From assembly GCA_013399305.1 (NCBI GenBank), contig VXAI01000118.1, forward strand, positions 330,970 through 394,969: a stretch of 64,000 nucleotides of DNA, given 5' to 3'. Made by a program: the position numbers and the translations under genes. The stretch is from Rostratula benghalensis (taxonomy: Eukaryota; Chordata; Aves; Charadriiformes; Rostratulidae). This document shows positions 51,298 through 64,000 of this stretch, one piece after another. Numbering within the stretch: the first letter of the stretch is position 1; each line of letters starts with the position of its first letter. A model generated the notes under the pieces. That model saw only the letters and a program-made list of their open reading frames with translations, was not told the origin of the DNA and searched no databases.

Positions 51298-51327
51298 ATA
51301 AGACAGGTCAGCAAAAACTGTCTTATA
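51297..51327. repeat. Perfect 10-bp inverted repeat (hairpin)
   Basis: TATAAGACAG at 51297-51306 pairs perfectly with CTGTCTTATA at 51318-51327 around an 11-nt loop. It starts at the last bases of the CR1 copy to its left. No T run follows, so it is not a classical terminator. Confidence 0.8.
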
Positions 51328-53274
51328 GAATCAGCAAAACTCAGAGTTAGAGGTAGCACAGGGCTGTTTCCCCCAGGCTCTGGGCAAAGAAGCCTGCAGG
51401 GTCTTGGCATTGCTAATGTCCTGTTCTGGCAACATCCTCCATGAACCATTATGGTCTCAGTGAAGAGCCTCAGACTATCCTAGTCCTGGTGTGTTCTGAG
51501 GGTAGCCCAGGAAACCTGGCACCTGACACCTACCAGTACACAGCAGCTCACAGAGGCTACCTGCCTGTGGCAAATCCACATCCAAAGCAGGTGGCACGGG
51601 CAGTGTGTAGCTGTGCCAGGTGGCCTCTCTGTTCCCAGGATAAATGATGTAAGGGCCTTCTGCCTTCCTACCCAGGCACAGTCCCACCTTGCCCATCCCT
51701 AGATCCCTATGGCTTCCTACAGCATCCTTTTCATGGTGCCTCTCTATGCCTGCACAGCCATGGTCTGACTTCTACTTTTCATAGCAACAATGGTTTTTTT
51801 AAAAAAAAAAAGAAAGGAAAAAAAACCCCACAAAAACCTCTAGTGCAGATGTTTAAGAAGGCTTTTAAAATCCAGTTCTGGTTCTTAATGTCATTTTTTC
51901 AACGCTTGTTTAATGCCATTGCTAAAATTGCCTAGATAGGGTTTGGGCAGTGTATCCTACACTTCTTACCAAAGAAGATTTGCACCACAGCCCTGCCAGC
52001 ACACCTTCAGGACTTGGCCAGCTGTAGTAACTTTATCCAGGCCTTGTGATCTTGCCTTAACACATGCTGAAGCCATTATACTTGTTCCCAACTTGTCTGT
52101 TGCAGCCTTCTGTCTCCTGTCTGTCATTGCAGCCTAGAAGTCTGTATGGCGCTATCACTTTAAAAACATCCACATTTTGGGTTATATAGGATAAAATGGA
52201 GCAGGTCTGTGTTTCCTAAAATCCAGCCACAGATTTTAGACGTACAAAGGCCCAAATCTTAAGGTTTATTCCCCTTCAGGCAGTGAGCTCACTTGCAGTC
52301 TGCAGAGGTAGAGAAGAGTTTAAAGATGGAAAGAAGACACGGAATTCTGTGACTGAATCTGGCACCAGTGACTTTATTAGCAATGACTACCTAAAGTATA
52401 AATTGGTATGATTACCTAAACATACCTTCACGCTTGGGCCCAGCTGAAGTTTAAAACTGGGCAAGACTCATCTTAGTTGTGAGTGGTGGAAGTCTACATA
52501 AAACACAAACCTCTGTAGAAACTGCAGTTACTCTTACTGTGAAGCATTTCTATTTCAACTCTTGATGAGGGTGAACACATCTCCCTGTGTCCAGCTTGTC
52601 ACCAATTCCATTGAGTTTGCAGAAAGCAGAGCTGGTTCCTGTATGAAAGCACATCTGCCCATTTATCCCGCCCAGGGGCCTCATTTGGTTCATCCTATGG
52701 AACCTGAAGGAAAGCTGGAATACGCTCCAGGCAGCTCCTCTGCTCATGGCATAGCACGCACTGGCTTCCCACTGTGCTGAGGAGACCACTGCATGACAGT
52801 GCTCATCTGGATGGACATTGTCCATCTCTGCCGTCCATCAGCAGCCTGACCAAAGCTGCTGGTTCTGCTGCTCTGCTTCCTGCAGCCTGCCAAGGCTCTA
52901 TGTCAAAAGAGGGACATAGGGAAACACGCAGACAAAAACCAGCTATAAAATACCTGGCCACATTGGGGATGTGATTACAGACAGAACAAATTCCTCCAGC
53001 AAAGCCTATTCATTGAAGGATCAAAGAGGGAGAAGTGTTTCTTTCTACTGTTATCCTCCTGACCACACCGGGGCTCCCTCTCTTCAAGAAGAGACAGCAG
53101 GAGCAACACCAAGGCCTGGAGCAGATAAGTCTCAGAAACTCCTTGTTCCTGAAAGGCAGTCTGGGGAAATGCCAAAAGTGCCCCACAGCACTGCTGGGTT
53201 CACAGGCTTTTGGTGACCCTGCAGACAGCGTGTAACATGTCACTGGCCCTATGGCCACTCCGCATGTCTCAGAG

Positions 53275-53462
53275 ATCATAGAATCACAGAATGGTTTGGG
53301 TTGGAAGACACCTTAAAGGTCATCCAGTTCCAATCCCCATTACCTGGGCAGGTACACCTACTGCTAGACCTGGTTGCTCAAAGCCTTGTCCAACCTGGTC
53401 TTGACCACCTCCAGGGATGGGGCATCCACAGCTTCCCTGGGCAGCCTGGGTCACTGTCTCAC
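53275..53462 (-). mobile_element. CR1 LINE fragment, about 190 bp
   Basis: Reverse complement of the CR1 3' end: GATCATAGAATCACAGAATGG, 'gttggaagacaccttaaaggtcatccagttcc' and 'tggtcttgaccacctccagggatggggcatcc'. It is 5'-truncated in ALX4 intron 1. Confidence 0.95.
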
Positions 53463-53703
53463 TGCTCAATGCTCCCCTGGGAGTCAAAACCACCTCAGCC
53501 CTGGCTGCTTACATTCCTCTCCAGTAAATCATTGCATAGGTTTGGGGACAAACAGCTTGATAAACATGAACTCCAGCGCTGCTGGGAAGCTGAAGTCACA
53601 GCAAGCCTGGGGAACGTGTGCATGTGTGTCTGCATGTGTGTTACTTGTTTGTGGAAGTTGCTGTTCCTCCTGCTTTTTTTCTGCATTAGCTTCCCCCCCG
53701 CCG

Positions 53704-53704
<1 letters not shown>

Positions 53705-53735
<31 letters not shown>
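53705..53735. repeat. (CA)n microsatellite, about 15 units
   Basis: An uninterrupted CA run of about 30 nt in ALX4 intron 1, the longest dinucleotide array in the window and a likely polymorphic marker. Confidence 0.95.
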
Positions 53736-53736
<1 letters not shown>

Positions 53737-56700
53737 CGTACAAACATCTGCTTTTGAGGGCACGTATGGCTTTGTCTGATTAGCTGAATTCACACACCCT
53801 GTGGCTACCTGGGGAGAGCTCAACACCATCTGTACAAATGTAGCATTCACTGCTTGCTCCTCTTTGATGTAGTTTAAAGGACACTAACAAAACTGGCTTT
53901 TATATAAACAAGTCAATTCTGAAAACTCCGCATAGAAGCTGTGGCTAGAGCAAAATGGCACTGTTTATGCCCCAAGACCTTCTTCATATGGCACGTTCAT
54001 TTAAACAGCAGGAAAAGAGCTGACTAGCAAATTTTGAAGGCACAAAAATATTTCTAGCAAGCCACTGTAATTGCAGCTCACTTTCTGACTCCCAGAATGG
54101 GATACAGGAAAGGAGAAAGAACAAGAAAATGTACTGCCATTGGCTGCACAGGGAGAAAATGAAGCTGCTTTGTTGGCTTCCTCACTGCTGAATATGAAAG
54201 GAGATGATCGTTTGTGCCAAAAATTCTAAGGCTGGGAATTTTGGCTGTCTCTGAGGAACACAGAGATTCTTAGTGACCTGGCACTCTCCTCTCCGACACC
54301 TGAAGTTCTTCACTGCCTTGGGAACGTGCTCTGCCGTGCCAGGAGCAGCCACAAGATGGCTTTTTAAGTGACAGTGGAGGGAGCTGGCAGTCACCTCCCT
54401 GCAGCTCAGTGGCAGCCAGACCCTCAGCAGATCCCACACAGGCAGCCCCAGGCTTAGGGCAGAGGACGGTCAGCTACAGGTTGTCAGCACACCTACCTGC
54501 AAAGTCCTGCTTCAAAATATGGCAGTCAAGATGGCTCAGCTACTGCATTTTAAAATGCCTCTTTTATTTCGCTCTGTGGGCAGGACACAAACAGCTGGGA
54601 AATAATTGTGGGTTTCTGCTATGTCCTACTTGTGTCTTTGCCTAAAGCTGTGCCTGTGAATCAAAAGCCCTCTCTGAGCTGGTATATCACCAGTGCTTGT
54701 CTACCAAGGAAGATGGAAGAGGCAGGCAAGAAGCAGAAGGGGTCTTGAAAGGGCTTTTGGTTTCCCCTCAGCTCTGCATTTGATACCTTTTGGATAAGAA
54801 GCCTACTCCCTCCAACACAATCCTGTATTGCCTTGCCATGGCCATGGTCACCTGAGGGTCCTGGATTTCCTCAAGTCCCTTGGACCCAGGGGAGAGCACC
54901 CACCTGCTCTGGAGACCTGCCTCAATGCTGACTAATGCAAAACGTGGGATCTCCGAAAGAAAAAAACAAAAATCAGCATCACTACTGTGGGACAAAGTAT
55001 TGAATGGGATTGTCTCAGTTGTAGACTCACACCTACATGCAGGCCAGTAGCTGTTTATTAGGAGCTAAGTCCAAAAGAGTCCACAGACCCATGGGTAAAT
55101 GAAAGGCAGAATAAGCAGCTGTTCACTGAATACTTCTGTTTACCACAGACAAGCTCTGCAGACAGCTTGGAGCTGTGCGTGCCCTGATGCTCTGTAACCC
55201 AAAGTGGGGCCTCTGTCCTGCTCCTGTCTGAGCTGAATGTCACAAACTGCCCATCAGCATCTGGGGCAGCATCTGCTCTGTCCTCCCATCTGCTTTACTT
55301 TAACCCTCAGGATTGTGTTTTCTTTAGAAAATCTAGGTATGGCAAGGTTGCTCCTCCCCTGTTTGGAAATGCTGTTCAGCAGAGTTACATGAGGATAGTG
55401 TTTAAGGCAGCCAGGGTTCAGCCCCCTCCCGGCGCCAAGGCCCTGTACCTGCAGATCTCTGGGAAGCTCTGGGGCTGATGGCAGGCGGTGCCAGGGGAGA
55501 CACCAAGGGTTGTTCAGATGTGAGTGACAGATGAGAGTGGTGCAGAGCTTAAGGCTAAGCTCGCACTCTGATAGGAAGAGCATAAGCTGCCCCATTGGAT
55601 GCAGATTTATGCATTCATCTTAACCTCAGCCATGCCCTTTGTCCACTGCAAGGATCTGAAAACATCCCTTGCCTGAGCACTGCAAGACAAAAGGGGGCTC
55701 TTCACTGCAAGTTGTCTCCTCCAGAGCTATCCCCTGCAAGCAATCAGTGCCTCCCTCTTCCCTACAGACATTTTTCCCTACAATTTCCACCCAAGGCTGG
55801 GCACTGAATGAGCCAGTCATCCGCTCTTTCGGGGCGAGACAGAGGCACAAGGCACCAGTGCAACCAAACACAGTCCCAACACGTGCTGCCTTCCACATTA
55901 ACCACCCACAGAGCAAGGCACCGCCAGCTGCGGCGTATGACAGCAAATACACACCAGCCATTGAGTTAGAGGAGAGCAGGAGATGCTCCTTCCAGCTGGT
56001 AGGGAGGGCAGGTGGGGCAAAACCACCTCAAGGGAGTCAAGCCTTGCTCTAGTGTCTGGCTACGGCACGGTTTATTTCCCTGCTGTTTAGTTCCCCCTGC
56101 TCGGAGAGTGATTCACCCCATCATATGTGCCTGTGCCTGCCCAGACAGTGTTCCTGCCATCGGTCATTTGGTCAGTCAGTCCATCTGTCTCTCTCTCTCT
56201 CTGTGTTCTCTGTTCACTTTGCAAGAGCAACCTCTTCACAGAAGAGGCTGCAACGCATTGCTGAAGTTCAGCTGCCTCCCAGAGGTGGCTTTTAGTTGCC
56301 TGGTATGTGCTGCTGGTCCCGGGGCTGGAGCCGCGACCTGAAATAACTGTTGGAGTGGATGGGGCAGCAGGAAAGAGACCAGAGCCATTTTGTCATGAGC
56401 TGAGCAAGAGCTCAACTGCCTCTGCGTTATGGAGTCCTGTTTCAAATTAGCGGAGAGAGGAGCTTCAAAAGGTTTGCAGGCACTGGCCGGAGAGGCGTCT
56501 GTGCCTTGCTGAAGCAGCCAGCCCACGGCCCTCATCCAGCAAAGCACTGCAGCAGATGTGTGTCCCTGGACTACCCTTAAAGAGAAGCGTTATGTACTTC
56601 AGATGGGCAGTCAGACAAGCCCCAGCAAATCTGCCTGGCACAGCTCCCGTGCTGCAGCTCCTGCTTCCTCATTTGGGCTCCCAGGTGCCCTCTGTGGAGA

Positions 56701-59700
56701 AGAGCTGGGGGACTCTGGGTCTGGATGAGATGCCCCATTGCTACCCACGTACAGCGCATCTCAGGGAGAGGGAGGGGGAGGGTTGGGTGCTACCATTTTT
56801 TGCTTGGAGGTTGGAAAGTAGTAGTGATGGGAAAGTTGAAGTAAAAACAGGAAACACCCAAAGCTGGCTGAAACTCACTGAACCACAGAAAGGGTTGAGT
56901 TTAAAAGGTTTTAAAGGTTGGGCCAAAGTTTGGGCCAGGTTCTTTAAGAAAATAGTTCTGCTGTTCCTCAGTTTTATATAGCTGATTAGTAAAGAAAGGC
57001 CCAGACGAAGGACAAAAACACATTCAGCCTTCCCCAAACCTGCCTGTTCTTGGAAGCACAGCTAAAACTTATTTCCATTCTGACTGCACATTGCAAAACT
57101 CAAGGCCAGCCAGGTCTGGGAGTTGCTAATGTTCCTACGAGCACAAGGCTTTTAGAAGTATTCCAGAAAGAAATTAGGTTTCTGGCTTCAGAGTCACTGG
57201 GACTGGCGACAGGCTGGCATCAGCTTTTACTGGAGCGAGAAAGAGGGCAGCAAAATCACAAAGTGAAGCAAGAAGCAGCACAAACCAACCTGGGAACTTG
57301 CAAAATAACTAACAGTAAACCCCACAGGGGCAAGGTTTTGCCCCAAACTTCTACACCTCTCCTCCCTCCCTCCATTGCTCTGGCCACCCCTTGCAAAAAA
57401 TCTCCCGGACATGGAGTCAGGAGATGGGGCCAGTGCTGCAAATCCCATGAGGTTTTCCTGCTGAGGAGATACTGGTGCCCGTGGAGAAGGGGAAGCCTGG
57501 ATTCTCCACAGGGTCTAGGGGTCCTTAGCACCCCATGAGCCCCCACCATGCAGTACAGGGAGTGCATGGCAGCCTCAAGGTCTCACTGACCAGGAGAGCT
57601 GTTTTGAGGTACTGGGGGGGCTGGGGGAGGGGCATATCTGTGCTGTGTGGCCTGGCTATGAACTGCACTGTGTCTACACAAGAGCTGGGGAAAAAGTGCA
57701 AAGAAAGAAAAATCTAAGACTGACCTGCCTGGAAACTCCAATTGCCCCTTCCACAGTCTAAACAAATATTTATTCAAATTACTCAGAATGCCCCAGTCGT
57801 CTTAGACATATCCCTAAAGAGTGTCATAAAACATCTACAAAAGGCCCTCCGTTAACCTCTGCTGCCCTGTGTTAGAGGAACATATTTCATCTCCAGTTAA
57901 ACTGAAGTTTAATAAAGTCTTGGCCTGTGTAGGATTCCTCCACCCTCTGCAGCAGGCAAACCTGGCTCTGAGTCTATGTCCTCTGCTAGCACTGGATGTG
58001 AAGAGCAGCCACCAAGGTGGGGAACTCTCAGCGCAGCTCCAGCCTCTGATGGGAACCCACCATCAATCATGAGTGCTATGCTCTCACACATTGCATTTCT
58101 TTCTGTTGGGGCCATGGGGAGGAGGGAAAGGGTGGTTGGAACTCTGCCCCATTTCTGCTAGGCCCTGGAATCTAACCCTCAGCTGAGGGGGTTATCTCTG
58201 GAGGGTTAGCTCCACATCCTTCATATTACAGCAGAGAGAAGATGCACATTTTCCATGGGAGCCAGGGTAATTAAGTGTTTTGAATCATACCAACCATTGA
58301 CACAAGCTGCTGTGCTAGGGAAAATACTGGGAAACACTGCTTGCTTCATAGTTTTAAGCACAATACTTTTTTCAGCCGAAAAAATATACATGTGCAGTTC
58401 AGTAATCTCTTCTTAATGAAGTTTTGCCAGCTTATCAAGGAGTAAAAATGGTACTACATAACCTGGCCAATTACTCTCATGAGAAGTTTGTGCAAGAGCC
58501 CAAGCACGTGGTTTGCAAAGGAAAGGGATGAAAATGATTTACAGAAGCAGAAAGGCAAAGGGTTATTGATAATGAGGCATGAAGAGGAAATGGGATGAAT
58601 GTGCCTAAGATTCTTTTAGTGAACGAATAATGAATAGTATTTACAGCCAGCAACCTATGCTTTTCATTTTGAGTTGAGAACAGCAAGATGCAGGGCAAAT
58701 GACAGTTATTAAGAAAAAAAAAAAAATCCATTAGGTAGTACTGAACAAGGAAAACATCCACTGCAGTGTGCTCTTATTTGTGAAAGGGGAGTCATAAATT
58801 GCTGAAAAGGTGACCTGTGCCCGTCAAGTAATTCAGAGCACTCTGAGGCCTGAGGAGGGAGATTCCATTTCACTTAAGGACTATTTCACCTCGCAACCCA
58901 TTCAATTGTCACTTGGGGAGAAAAAAAAAGAAGTAAGTTTGCTTGAGTCAAGAGAATTTGATCTTTACCTTTTTCTCCCTCTCTGTGGTTTGCTTTTCCC
59001 CCCAGCCTGCCCATGCCCAGCAAGTCACGCTCCCACAGCGTCCACCCTTCAACGATGCGACCCTGACAACTGAAGTTACAGTTCTGGCCACTGCATTTGC
59101 TGGTGGCCAAACCAGGCCAAGGTGTGGATCTCTCACTATCACCTGCAGCACTTCATCCCTTTATAAAGCCACTCTGGGACCAAATTTTTCTGGTGAGGAT
59201 GTTTGTCCCTCATGCTGTTGAATCTATGACTGGTACCTGGAGCAGTGTGGCTCCACCAGCGCTGATGGGCTGCAGCCACCTCTGTCAGGCTGCAGGTGAC
59301 CCCTGGCTGCTCAGCACCATGATTACACCCAATGCAGTGACCAAACATGCCTCTGAGATACAGGAGGATGAGCAGTGAAAGCACTGTGCAAATGGCTTTT
59401 ATGCCTTTCCTCTTAGTTCTTTTCTAAATATTTTTTTGCTTCCTGGGTCTATGGGTCATCCCTACAGTGAGAAATTCTCTGTTTTTTCCTCATCACCCAG
59501 CCTGTGGAAGCAATCCTGACTTACTGGGTGGCATCCACACCCAACTTGGCAGCATCCTCTGGGCTTCCCAAGAGCATTCACCAAGCCGTATTGGAGGGTC
59601 TCACAGAGACCCCCGAGCCACAAGGAGTCCAGTGAAATGAAGTACCACCATTGCTCATGTTGTATGGGTGGCAATCTGAGACAGAGAGTCACCAAATGCA

Positions 59701-62700
59701 GAGTTTTAAAAATCATTTAGCGTTGTCTAATATTTTTGCACCTTGAGGATGAAGGTCCTGTTGGCTTCGGTATGCTTCTCAGATGTCCTGAATAACACAA
59801 GACCTTTGTATCTGTGACTCAGTCCCAGTTCAGCCTGAGACACAATGCACTCCCTAGACTTCAGACCATTCTGTCCCATCCAGATTTCTTATCCTGGCCT
59901 TCTGCTCTTTCCCCAGATACAGGTTTTCTTTTATCTGTAGTTACAGAAAATAACGTGGTCCCTTACTTGCCTGGGTCCAAGGAAGGCCGGACCATCTATT
60001 GGGGTAAATGACCACTGCAAGAAGAGAAGGAGTTCAGACCTGGCTGGAAACATGCCCAGAAAATCAAAGCTGTTACTACCAAGTGAGTGAGAACCACAGC
60101 TCCTTAAGGATTATTCTTGCAAGGTTTTTCAGAAGAAAGGCATGAAGCGCATTTCCTTCCCAAAGCTCAGCTCCATTGTGAGTCTGCTCCTCAACACAGT
60201 GCACCAGAAATTTTGAAAAAGGACATTGTCAGGTTTTTTTTCTGACATGGAGAAAAAAAAATGTGCTTAGTTTTAGTTAAGTTCTTGGAAACGGCTTAAT
60301 TGATTTAGATGAGCTTTAAAAAAAATAGCATTATAAAACCAGCCAGAGGCAAACAACGGCTGTGGGAGCCTTTAGGCCAAATTGTTTAGTTTTGATTAAG
60401 TTAGAAGCAACTGGAAGCAAGAGTTTGGTAGGAAGTGTCAGACAGTAGAGACAAACAACAGTGATTCTGGTAACACACTTGCTAACAGAGAACAAAAAAA
60501 TTGTGAATCTTGGAAAGAGTGAAGCTCCTAGAACATTGCTAATTCTCAGCAGAACCGGACAATTATGTGAAAGATGATGACCATGAAAAATCTTTCTAAA
60601 TTAAAAACTGTATCCACATCAGCTGAGCTCATGCCCACTTTTGTGTTTGTTTCCAGTTAACATTCCAGGATGGGATCACATTGACAGGAGTAACTGCAAA
60701 TGTCAAGTAAACATTAGCAAATATTTACAGAAATCTTCTCTAGGGACTTGTGAAAAGGAGTGTTTGCCCCAGAAACCTACTTCTGCTAGTGACGCTTGTC
60801 CAGCCAGGGAACAGAAAAGACTGTTATCTCACGTGTCCAAAGTGTACCTACCTTCTACTTACCAGGACAGATCACCTTCCTGCTGCCTACTTCTTGCACC
60901 GCTTCACACACACGCATGATCTGCTGACCAAAGATGACTCACAAACAACAACCCTGGGCTCCAGACAGACCTCAAAAAAATCATACCTTGCTCACAGACA
61001 ATTTTCAAACGTAACACAATGGGCTTTTGTCCCTCCTTCCCCCTCTCTCCCAACATATTCCTTTAGGGGAGCCCTTGTTTTGGGAGATTTCTGGTCTATA
61101 CAGGGACATCTGTGTGCTGGCACAGCCTCCAACTCAGAAGGGCTCTGCCTGAAGAGGCCATCCCCACACGAGTGCCACAGCCAGAGCTTTGGTGTTTAAA
61201 AGCTGCCTTTTCTAGCAAGGTGGGAGGCAATGGGAGGCATTAAGAGCACATGGAAATAGTGACTGCAGTCAGGGTGGCCTAGAGAGTACAATAAAATACA
61301 CCAGCATAAAACATGAGATGGATATACTCCCCAAGCACCAGTCTGAAAGGTACAAGACCCCTTTTCACCCACTTCATCTTCCTCCACTCTTTAGGGCCTC
61401 TACTTCCCAAAGCATCCCCAGCCCTTGACTTGGAGCAGCCGTAAGGAAAATTGCTGGGGGCTGCCACAGGTTGCTTTCTCCTTCCTCTTCATCTCAGGCC
61501 AGGCTTCCCACATGCTGTCTTCTCAGATTTACTATCTCACCATACATTTGGGTCATGATTTTACAGACTTCATGAGCGGTAAACATGCCTGTGCAGGAAT
61601 GCGTGATTTCTGCTGCGGTTCATTCTGTTCATAAGGCTCTCAGGAGAAGATATACAGTCGGACGTAAATAATGGGGCTCCAAACTACAAAACTCCTTCAG
61701 TGAACACAGTTATGAGGCTGTAGCTTCCAACAAGCCAAGGTTTTAGTGCTAGAGAAAACTGTAGAAGCTCTCTATTCTAAAGAAGGGGTCAGAGAGCTCC
61801 TCTGCTGTCCCTGCTGGTACCAAGGGACCTGCCTGGAATGAAAGACTCCCTGAGTATTGGTGGCTCATGTCCTCTGTTTTCCAAGGCAAAGATGCAGCTT
61901 CCTGAATCAGCTTAAATCACACCATTCTTCCTCATGGACACTTTCTATGGCTGACGAAGCTGAGGCTTATAAACAGGAATAGCACAACTGTTCTACAGCC
62001 CAATTTGCTTCAAACTGTAGTACATACTGAATTAAATAACCTTCCCCTGTAAGTAACTCCTTTGCAAAATAAGTCCCAGCGAGAGGAATAGAGGGGAGGG
62101 AGGGGGAGATGATGTGTGTGCATATGTAACGTTGTCAAGAATATGATCTGACATAAACAAAAAAAATCCAACTTTGGTACTGCATCTCTTGTCGGTAGAT
62201 GGACTGTGATGTTCATATGCTATGGTAAGAAACTCTACAGATTACCACCAGCCAGGGACAGCCTGGAAGCCAGTGTGTCATATGTTTATTTAATGGGTAT
62301 TGCTCCCAGGAGAAAACCCAGCCCAGAGAGCTGGGGACTGTGTAGCGGAGCTGCTCACCTTTGTGTAGGACACAACAGGGTGAGGAGTGGGCAGGGACAG
62401 CCCTGCTGGGCTCAACCATGGTGCTCTGCTGCTAGGTCCTCTGCTTACCCTTGTCCCAGGCATACCTAGCCTGCTCTGTAGTGTGCTTTGAGTTGTGTTC
62501 AGTGCCTTCATCTCCTGGTTTCACCAGCTTGCCCACGCTTACACTGCTGTGTTAGTACTCCTGGCATGGGGCTGAGCAAAAGGGAGCTGCTTTGCTCGTG
62601 ACCCCTAGGCACTCCTGCAAAACCACCCCCTGCTCAGCCTCCTTGCCAGCAGAACCCACTAGACTCATGGACCTGCATCATGTCAGACGTACTGGGAGGA

Positions 62701-63720
62701 AGAGAGTCAGAGCATCCAATTTAGCTGTTTACATACTCTTACAAGGTTTTCCTGTTGGGCTATTTTTCATAGAGTCAACTCGGGCTGATTCTGCTCCCAC
62801 TGAGATGCCATGGAAGGCTTTCAGCTGCTGCTCACTTTTCTTTTGACCTCTGGAGAAGGAGTTCTCAGGAAAGGTTTTTGTTTTAATGAAATCTGTGGGC
62901 TAAACCAGACCATTCCTACTGGTTTTCCCCAGTAGGGAACTAATTTCTGTCAGACTTAACATCCACAGTTTTATTCTTGGCTTTCAGGAGTGACTTGGTT
63001 CTCCATATAACTCCTCCTGGCCACACTGCAGATATTATCTATTGATGGCAAGGCACAGGCACTCTGATTAACATAGGAGCAGGACCCACTGGCCTCTTAC
63101 ATGTTAATGTGCATGTGGTCACTGCTACACACCATGGTTTATTAGCTTTGGGCTCCTAATCTCTCCATCTCCACGGGACATGGAATCAGCCAGGTTTCTA
63201 CATATAAACCTACATCAGAAAACATGCGTGTTGCCTGAGGCAATAGGCATGGGTTTTTTTTCTCTAGAAAAACCCGAGCTGTTCCCCTTGATTTTTGTAG
63301 GGTCCAGACAGGCCAGACCAGTGCATACCAAATGGCCCAAACTTATAAATGGCTTGCAAGGAGTGTGCTGTGTTTCCTGGCCAATGTCTGAAAAGGAGAA
63401 CTGCAGTCTGACTGTGCTTTCCCTTTCTACTTTTCTGAAAGTCATTAAAGTTAACATAATAAACGAAAGGCTGGATTAGTCCTGGTCCTTTTGTCATTCT
63501 CGTGTAAAATAGCTGGACTTTGATTCAGTTGCCCACTCATAGGTTTATGGTGCCATGCAAGACAAGCTAAGGTCTCTCAGATGCCAAGATGGGCCAGACA
63601 GATACCAAGGCCTTGAAGAGCCACACTGGGAGACCAGGCAGTGTCGGGGGGGGGAGGGGGCCCTAGGCCAAGAGTCATGCAATTGGCTCAATGCCTCCTC
63701 CCAGAACCAGCCAAGCTTCC

Positions 63721-64000
63721 CCTCTCCACCATCTATAGTATGCTGGGCACCTCCTGGTGCATTTAGTAGCATCTGACAAACCTGCCGAAATACTTTGGCC
63801 TCAAAACTCTTGTCTTCTTGCACACTCTTCATGTTTAGGTCCCCAAATATGGTGAAAAATTCATCCTTTAGAAGCTTGGTTCCAATCACAGCCGCTTGGT
63901 TCCTTTTTGGGTAAGCTTCTGGTCATTTTCTAAAGAAATCCATAGCTACCAACAAATATTGTCTGGCAGATCTCAGGCAAAGGCCCAACAACATCAACAA
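63721..64000 (-). pseudogene. Broken Ty3/gypsy-type integrase core (retrotransposon relic)
   Basis: Read on the minus strand from the window edge, three frames together resemble the catalytic core of gypsy-type integrases. The block VDVVGPLPE (63998-63972) matches the region of the first catalytic Asp. The next block, YLLVAMDFF then PEAYP, lies in another frame and is cut by a TGA at 63925-63923 where the family has Trp. FEAKVFRQVCQMLL (63805-63764) matches the segment after the second catalytic Asp, whose own position reads Val or Gln. MVER (63732-63721), in a third frame, matches the block with the catalytic Glu. At least two frameshifts, one stop and a lost catalytic residue make it non-functional. 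No long terminal repeat is seen leftwards; the remaining pol region, if kept, lies beyond 64000. A relic of a domesticated gypsy integrase (GIN-like) is the main alternative. Confidence 0.65.

Larger units (their letters stand above)
46479..64000 (-). other. ALX4: ALX4 intron 1 (3' part), over 17.5 kb
   Basis: Everything right of exon 2 is intron 1 as far as can be seen. No GC-rich, CpG-rich block or ALX4 N-terminal coding sequence is present, so exon 1 is beyond the window. The intron holds three CR1 fragments, a (CA)n run, a 10-bp hairpin and, at the far end, a broken gypsy-type integrase. Frames up to 162 residues (57050-57538) match nothing I recognise. AT-rich unique stretches at 58430-58760 and 60230-60480 are candidate regulatory DNA. 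Confidence 0.8.

Noticed and set aside
53301..53783. 160-codon + strand frame
   Set aside because: It begins in an antisense CR1 fragment and ends in the (CA)n microsatellite, giving a His/Thr run.
57050..57538. 162-codon + strand frame in ALX4 intron 1
   Set aside because: Composition and translation look random; no homology recognised.
46479..64000. Search for ALX4 exon 1
   Set aside because: No CpG-rich block or N-terminal ALX4 coding sequence was found on the minus strand, so exon 1 is taken to lie beyond the window.

Overview
This window comes from a vertebrate nuclear genome, almost certainly a bird. It carries two vertebrate genes split by introns. It also holds about a dozen fragments of the CR1 non-LTR retrotransposon, several ending in the ATTCTATG-type 3' repeat typical of avian CR1. 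There are no bacterial operons, CRISPR arrays or recognisable RNA genes. Species cannot be told from the sequence alone. One base near the start (position 266) is ambiguous.

Left part (1 to about 22.3 kb, + strand): the last five coding exons of EXT2, the exostosin glycosyltransferase of heparan sulfate synthesis. They encode about 220 C-terminal residues, most of the GT64 domain, and end at a TAA at 21964-21966. Splice sites and reading phase agree across all five exons. The long introns are AT-rich, carry a few CR1 fragments only at the far left, and include stretches that look like regulatory DNA.

Middle (about 22.3 to 30.2 kb): the interval where two convergent genes meet, with two CR1 fragments, a third next to the ALX4 3' end, and several candidate conserved non-coding blocks.

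Right part (about 30.2 to 64 kb, - strand): ALX4, a paired-type homeobox gene of craniofacial and limb development. A probable long 3'UTR (30.2-35.1 kb) is followed by exon 4 (OAR domain), exon 3 (end of the homeodomain), exon 2 (start of the homeodomain) and more than 17 kb of intron 1. Exon 1 and the promoter are not in the window. Tail-to-tail EXT2-ALX4 is the known vertebrate arrangement (human 11p11.2; both genes are lost in Potocki-Shaffer syndrome), so the order supports the gene calls.

The two genes do not share a pathway. Their adjacency matters because regulatory elements for ALX4 may lie inside EXT2 introns. The most unusual item is at the right edge: a broken Ty3/gypsy-type integrase core on the - strand in ALX4 intron 1, a class of element generally thought scarce in bird genomes. 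Other items for a second look are two minisatellites, a strong G-quadruplex motif, an unusually long antisense open frame, and AT-rich islands in the ALX4 3'UTR.
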